Assembly: GCA_015056365.1 (NCBI GenBank)
Contig: SVGM01000014.1
Coordinates: 1 to 64,000 of the forward strand
DNA from: Clostridiales bacterium
GTDB lineage: Bacteria > Bacillota > Clostridia > Christensenellales > Aristaeellaceae
Length of the DNA stretch: 64,000 bases
Reading direction: 5' to 3'
The position numbers and the translations under genes were made by a program. Within the stretch, counting starts at the first letter, position 1; each line of letters starts with the position of its first letter. This document shows positions 60,577-64,000 of the stretch, one piece after another. A model generated the notes under the pieces. It saw nothing but the letters and a program-made list of their open reading frames with translations, was not told the DNA's origin and did not search any database.

Positions 60577-61032
60577 TCACGCCCGGATTTCCACTTCCGT
60601 TATCTGCTGCCACAGGGGAAACACGGCGTCCATGTCCTCCTGATTCAGAGCGATGCACCCCTGGGTCCAGTCCGTCTCGGAGCCGCCCTCGTGCAGGTAG
60701 ATCTCGCCGCCCAATGCAGTGCCCCATGGGGGACGCATCCCCTGCGCCAGCCTGTCCACGATTACGTCATGGGTTGCCTGATCAATCCTGCCCTGCGCCA
60801 GCCCGCGCGTGGCATCCTGGACGCCGGGGTAGCTCAGTCCCAGACTGCGCCCGTACTTGCCTTGCTCCTTTACCAGGCAGATGGTGTACACCCCTTCCGG
60901 CGTGCGCCCGTCACCTTCCTGGCCTTTGGCGCCCACAGGTTCCCGCCCCAGCGCTGCCCGGCAGCGGTGGAGCAGCTGCTCTCCATCCCACAGCGACAAT
61001 TCGCGCGCCGCCTTCTCAATCACGATCCGCAT
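60577..61032 (-). CDS. small L,D-transpeptidase (YkuD domain)
   Basis: The product is 151 aa with no visible signal peptide or membrane helix. The YkuD motif is complete: GRTPEGVYTICL, IYLHEGG (His114) and DWTQGCIALN with the nucleophile Cys126. The family forms 3-3 peptidoglycan cross-links or trims stem peptides. Lack of a signal sequence is a known feature of some YkuD proteins (often called ErfK-like stand-alone domains), but it leaves the site of action open. GGGAGG is 7 nt before the ATG. Confidence 0.88.
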   Translation of the reverse strand: MRIVIEKAARELSLWDGEQLLHRCRAALGREPVGAKGQEGDGRTPEGVYTICLVKEQGKYGRSLGLSYPGVQDATRGLAQGRIDQATHDVIVDRLAQGMRPPWGTALGGEIYLHEGGSETDWTQGCIALNQEDMDAVFPLWQQITEVEIRA

Positions 61033-61122
61033 CCGTTGACCTCCCGGGCGGCCTTTCTCTGCCGCGCCCATGGCAAACACTTCGCCGCCGCGCCGCCTAT
61101 CTCCTGCAAAAGCTGCCGGCAG

Positions 61123-61151
61123 TTGAATTTCCCGGGCAAACGGTGTATAGT
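61123..61151 (+). promoter_or_regulatory. promoter of rarA
   Basis: TTGAAT (61123-61128), 17-nt spacer, TATAGT (61146-61151). Confidence 0.65.
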
Positions 61152-61215
61152 GGAAAGTGGAGTATTTTGCGGGTCGCCGCATGCCTATCCTATATGAAAA
61201 AAGCAGGTATTCACC

Positions 61216-62571
61216 ATGAATGATATGATGCAGCAAACCCTGTGGAGCAGCCTTCCCGAGCACGACACCCGTGCGCCGCTGGCCGACCGGATGCGCCCCC
61301 GTACCCTGGATGAGTTTCTGGGGCAGGGGCATCTGCTGGCGCAGGGGCGGCTTTTGCGCCGCGCCATCCAGGCCGACCGGCTGCAAAGCAGCATCTTCTG
61401 GGGCCCACCGGGCTGCGGCAAGACCACGCTGGCCAGCATCATTGCCAACATGACCGGCAGCGCCTTTGAGAAGCTCAACGCCGTCACCAGCGGCGTTGCG
61501 GACGTGCGCAAGGTGCTCAAGGAAGCCGAGGATCGCCGTCTGCGACAGGGCAAGGCCACTTACCTGCTTCTGGACGAGTGTCACCGCTGGTCCAAGTCCC
61601 AGAGCGACAGCATTCTGCCTGCCATCGAAAGCGGCCTGATCCGCTTCATCGGCTCCACCACGGAGAACCCCATGGCCAGCATGACCCCCGCCATTGTCAG
61701 CCGGTGCCGGGTGTTCCAGTTTGAGCCACTTGGGGTGGAGGACGTGGTGAAAGCCCTGGAAAACGCCCTCATCGACAAGGAGCGCGGCTACGGCCTCAGC
61801 GATGTGCGCTGCGAGGACGGCGCGCTGCGCTATATCGCCCAAATCGCAGGCGGCGATGTGCGCACAGCCCTGGGCGCGTTGGAGCTGGCCTACCTGACCA
61901 CCGATGAGCAGCCCGACCCCGAAACCGGTAAGCCCTATCGGCTCATCACCGTGGAGGCGGCCCACGAAAGCGTGCAAAAGCCTATGCTCAAGCTGGATGA
62001 AAGCATGTACTACGACATGCTCTCCGCCTTCATCAAGAGCATGCGCGGCAGCGACCCGGACGCGGCGCTGTTGTGGTTTGCCCGGCTCATGTACGCGGGC
62101 GTGGATCCCAAGCTGATCGTGCGCCGCATTATCGTCCACGCCAGCGAAGATGTGGGATTGGCCGATCCTACCGCCATGCTGCAGGCCCATGCGGCAGCCA
62201 ATGCGCTGGAGGTGGTGGGCATGCCGGAAGCACGCATCCCCATTGCCCAGGCCATCATTGCCGTCTGTATGGCTGAAAAGAGCAACAGCGTGGTGGAGGC
62301 CCTTTCCGCTGCCGAGGCCGATGCCCGGGGCGGCGACTTCAGCGCCGTTCCCGTCTATCTGCGGGATCAGAGCTATTCCGTGCCCCACGCCAAAACGCCG
62401 CAGTACAAATATCCCCATGACTACCCGGATCATTTCGTTCATCAGACCTATATGCCCGAAGGCTACGAGCACAAGGTCTACTATCATCCCTCGGCTCAGG
62501 GACATGAAGCCAAACTGAAACTGCGCCATGTGCGCCGCTTTGGAGCTGAACATGAAAAAAACGCCCCGTAA
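61216..62571 (+). CDS. rarA: replication-associated recombination protein RarA (MgsA)
   Basis: The product is 451 aa, an AAA+ clamp-loader-like ATPase acting at stalled forks. Walker A GPPGCGKTT is at residues 63-71; the Walker B/sensor stretch reads LLLDECHRWSKSQ, where most RarA proteins have DEIHRFNK. GSTTENP is the arginine-finger region. The C-terminal tetramerisation part shows EDVGLADPTAM and PHDYPDHFVHQTYMPEGYE, which is diagnostic. The ribosome-binding site is weak (GCAGGT). A kinase gene starts inside its 3' end. Confidence 0.95.
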   Translation: MNDMMQQTLWSSLPEHDTRAPLADRMRPRTLDEFLGQGHLLAQGRLLRRAIQADRLQSSIFWGPPGCGKTTLASIIANMTGSAFEKLNAVTSGVADVRKVLKEAEDRRLRQGKATYLLLDECHRWSKSQSDSILPAIESGLIRFIGSTTENPMASMTPAIVSRCRVFQFEPLGVEDVVKALENALIDKERGYGLSDVRCEDGALRYIAQIAGGDVRTALGALELAYLTTDEQPDPETGKPYRLITVEAAHESVQKPMLKLDESMYYDMLSAFIKSMRGSDPDAALLWFARLMYAGVDPKLIVRRIIVHASEDVGLADPTAMLQAHAAANALEVVGMPEARIPIAQAIIAVCMAEKSNSVVEALSAAEADARGGDFSAVPVYLRDQSYSVPHAKTPQYKYPHDYPDHFVHQTYMPEGYEHKVYYHPSAQGHEAKLKLRHVRRFGAEHEKNAP

Positions 62572-63511
62572 TCCCGATCTGAACAAAGCCGCAGTCTATG
62601 CCGTCGTGGTCAACGCCATCCAGCTGCTGATGCTGCTCCTTTTTGTGCTCTACGTCACGCTGGGTAACCTGAGTAACCAAAACCGCATTTATTTACAGGT
62701 TATCGCTGTTGCCGTCGCTGTCATGGCGGGCTGGGGTGCAGTCATCGCCATTCAGGACGCCCTGCATGCGCGCCGGCTCAGCCGTACCATTGACCAGCTG
62801 CAGACCGTCAACCGCCAGATGGACGCCCTGAACCTGGAGATGCGCGCCCAGCGCCACGATTTCCTGGGGCATATTCAGGTAGTGTATAGCCTTTTGCAGA
62901 TGGAGGAACACCAGGAGGCTGTGAACTATTTGGAGACGGTGTACAGCCAGCTCCACACTGTCTCCCGGGTACTGCGTACCAAGATGACCGCCTTCAACGC
63001 CCTCTTGCAGGTAAAAAGCGCCGTGTGCGAGGAGCGGGGCATCGCTCTGGAGATGGATGTGCGCTCCACCCTGGAAGGGCTGACCATTCCCCCGTGGGAG
63101 CTGTGCTGTGTGACTGGCAACCTGCTGGACAACGCCATCGATGCTGCGTCCTTCGCCGCAGAGCCCCGGATCCACCTGGCCGTTACCGAGAACCTTCGTC
63201 AGGTGACCCTCACCATTCACAACAATGGCGCTACCGTTCCACAGCCTATACGCAGCCGCATTTTTGAACCCGGCGTCACCTCCAAGGGCAAGGATCATGG
63301 CATGGGCCTCGCCATTGTCTACAAGACCCTGAACCAGTACGGCGGCAGCATTGCCCTGGACGCCTCCGACCACTCCACCACCTTCACCATCACCCTGCCC
63401 AGGGGCGGGGTGGCAAATGAGCCCACCGCATGTGTGTTCACCGCAGGTGTGCCCACCGCATCTGTGCCCACCGCAGGTGAGCCCGCCGCAGGCGTGCGGA
63501 GGGATGAATAA
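62552..63511 (+). CDS. sensor histidine kinase with Spo0B/DpiB-like dimerisation motif
   Basis: The product is 319 aa. Two membrane helices lie at about residues 14-36 and 47-66 with almost no extracellular loop, so it probably senses inside the membrane or cytoplasm. The phospho-acceptor is His102 in AQRHDFLGHIQ, of the Spo0B/CitA type. The ATPase shows GNLLDNAIDAA, a FEPGVTSKGKDHGMGLAI box and a final beta strand. The last ~30 residues are five imperfect pentapeptides (V-P-T-A-G like). It overlaps rarA by 20 nt, and no response regulator is adjacent. Confidence 0.85.
   Translation: MKKTPRNPDLNKAAVYAVVVNAIQLLMLLLFVLYVTLGNLSNQNRIYLQVIAVAVAVMAGWGAVIAIQDALHARRLSRTIDQLQTVNRQMDALNLEMRAQRHDFLGHIQVVYSLLQMEEHQEAVNYLETVYSQLHTVSRVLRTKMTAFNALLQVKSAVCEERGIALEMDVRSTLEGLTIPPWELCCVTGNLLDNAIDAASFAAEPRIHLAVTENLRQVTLTIHNNGATVPQPIRSRIFEPGVTSKGKDHGMGLAIVYKTLNQYGGSIALDASDHSTTFTITLPRGGVANEPTACVFTAGVPTASVPTAGEPAAGVRRDE
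63419..63493 (+). repeat. 15-bp tandem repeats (x5) in the kinase gene end
   Basis: Five in-frame 15-base units with consensus GTGCCCACCGCAGGT encode the C-terminal pentapeptides. Units differ at one to four bases. Confidence 0.8.
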
Positions 63512-63512
63512 A

Positions 63513-63537
63513 GCGTTCCGCCGAATCGGCAGAACGC
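63513..63537 (+). terminator. hairpin after the kinase gene
   Basis: GCGTTC-c-GCCG pairs with CGGC-a-GAACGC around AAT; no T tail. Confidence 0.45.
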
Positions 63538-63578
63538 CTGTATACGGATGATTCTATCCCCATTCGAAGGAGGTTCCT

Positions 63579-64000
63579 ATGGAATCCAAAAAAGCTTCCT
63601 TTTTGAAAAATATGATCGGTTTTTCCATGGTCACATGGATCTCCTTTGTGCTGGGCTTCCTGTCCTCGCCCATAGCCACGCGTCTGTTCGTGCCAGAGGA
63701 GCTGGGCAAGGTCAATATGTTCTTTTCCTATTCCGGCCTAATGAGCGCGGTATGCTATTTAGGGCTGGATCAGATGTTTATCCGCTTTTTCCTCAATCCC
63801 CCCTCCAAGGCCAGCCGTAAGACGCTGTTCACCTATGCCATCGGCGTTTCACTGGCCGCCAGCCTTTTGCTGACCCTCTGCCTGACCGCCTTCTGGCAGC
63901 GTCTGTCCATCGGCGTCAGCGGCGCGCCCAGCGTGGGTATCTTCGTCTGCCTGTGCGTGTACAGCTTCTCGCTGATCATGTTCCGCTTCCTCTCGCTGTG
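63579..64000 (+). CDS. polysaccharide/oligosaccharide flippase, 3' end outside window
   Basis: The first 140 residues are visible. A short basic N-terminus (KKASFLKNMIGF) is followed by hydrophobic segments (GFSMVTWISFVLGFLSSPIA, VSLAASLLLTLCLTAFW, VGIFVCLCVYSFSLIMF). The SSPIATRLFVPEELGKVNMF turn is typical of Wzx-type flippases of the MATE/MVF superfamily that move lipid-linked sugars. AAGGAGG (63567-63573) precedes ATG 63579. It may start a surface polysaccharide locus beyond the window. Confidence 0.82.
   Translation, partial: MESKKASFLKNMIGFSMVTWISFVLGFLSSPIATRLFVPEELGKVNMFFSYSGLMSAVCYLGLDQMFIRFFLNPPSKASRKTLFTYAIGVSLAASLLLTLCLTAFWQRLSIGVSGAPSVGIFVCLCVYSFSLIMFRFLSL

Noticed and set aside
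60577-62586. 669-codon minus-strand frame ending in the L,D-transpeptidase
   Set aside because: Only the last 151 codons resemble a protein family and have a ribosome-binding site; the rest is antisense to rarA.

Overview
The window looks like the chromosome of a fairly GC-rich, endospore-lineage Clostridia (Bacillota), probably a gut or plant-litter degrader of glycans. Supporting this are strong AAGGAGG ribosome-binding sites, frequent TTGACA/TATAAT promoters, a MsmX-type shared sugar ATPase, a YesM/YesN-type sensor pair, a Gin-type anti-sigma-G protein and short GC-rich intergenic hairpin repeats. No species can be named from the sequence alone. No rRNA, tRNA, CRISPR array, integrase or transposase was seen.

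Layout: 1-1.4 kb, end of an ANTAR regulator and a GNAT acetyltransferase in a low-GC stretch. 1.5-2.9 kb, a GH43 glycosidase. 3.1-5.5 kb, serC-serA operon. 5.5-10 kb, a patchwork with a relic and two intact histidine phosphatases, a membrane-anchored glycan-binding protein, a DegV protein and gin. 10-14.3 kb, phosphoglucomutase, aldose 1-epimerase and a DUF2804 protein. 14.5-18.1 kb, a MacAB-like exporter flanked by inverted copies of one intergenic repeat. 18.4-22.2 kb, gntR-pepF-cca operon. 22.4-26.1 kb, dnaE. 26.3-28.8 kb, a GH94 glycoside phosphorylase under two palindromic LacI-like operators. 29.2-30.3 kb, an aldo-keto reductase with Fe-S clusters, then three tandem 163-bp hairpin-rich repeats. 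30.8-35.7 kb, a BMP/Nup-type nucleoside ABC transporter. 36-44.5 kb, secreted GH13 and GH53 enzymes plus a MalEFG-like transporter and its ATPase. 45.5-54.5 kb, a three-component sensor (AraC-type regulator, kinase, sugar-binding lipoprotein) beside a YtfQRT-YjfF-like furanose transporter. 54.7-64 kb, housekeeping and regulatory genes: FMN-binding protein, MntR-like regulator, mnmM-like methyltransferase, secG, guaB, S51 peptidase, L,D-transpeptidase, rarA, a second sensor kinase and the start of a flippase.

Read together, the glycan genes suggest use of plant beta-1,4-galactan and arabinan side chains plus alpha- and beta-glucans. Secreted GH53 and GH13 cut polymers. The MalEFG-like porter and its ATPase import oligosaccharides. 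GH43, GH94, GalM and phosphoglucomutase carry the products into glycolysis. A separately sensed porter takes up a pentose or galactofuranose-like sugar. Recurrent design features are (i) strong hairpins just after each of the three ABC substrate-binding protein genes, (ii) binding proteins with signal-peptidase-I-like rather than clear lipoprotein signals, and (iii) a family of GC-rich intergenic repeats that double as terminators. I see no unmistakable new defence or mobile system. The most testable novelties are the kinase/lipoprotein/regulator module that overlaps its regulator tail to tail, the hairpin that serves as terminator and hides a ribosome-binding site at 1417-1457, and the repeat families.
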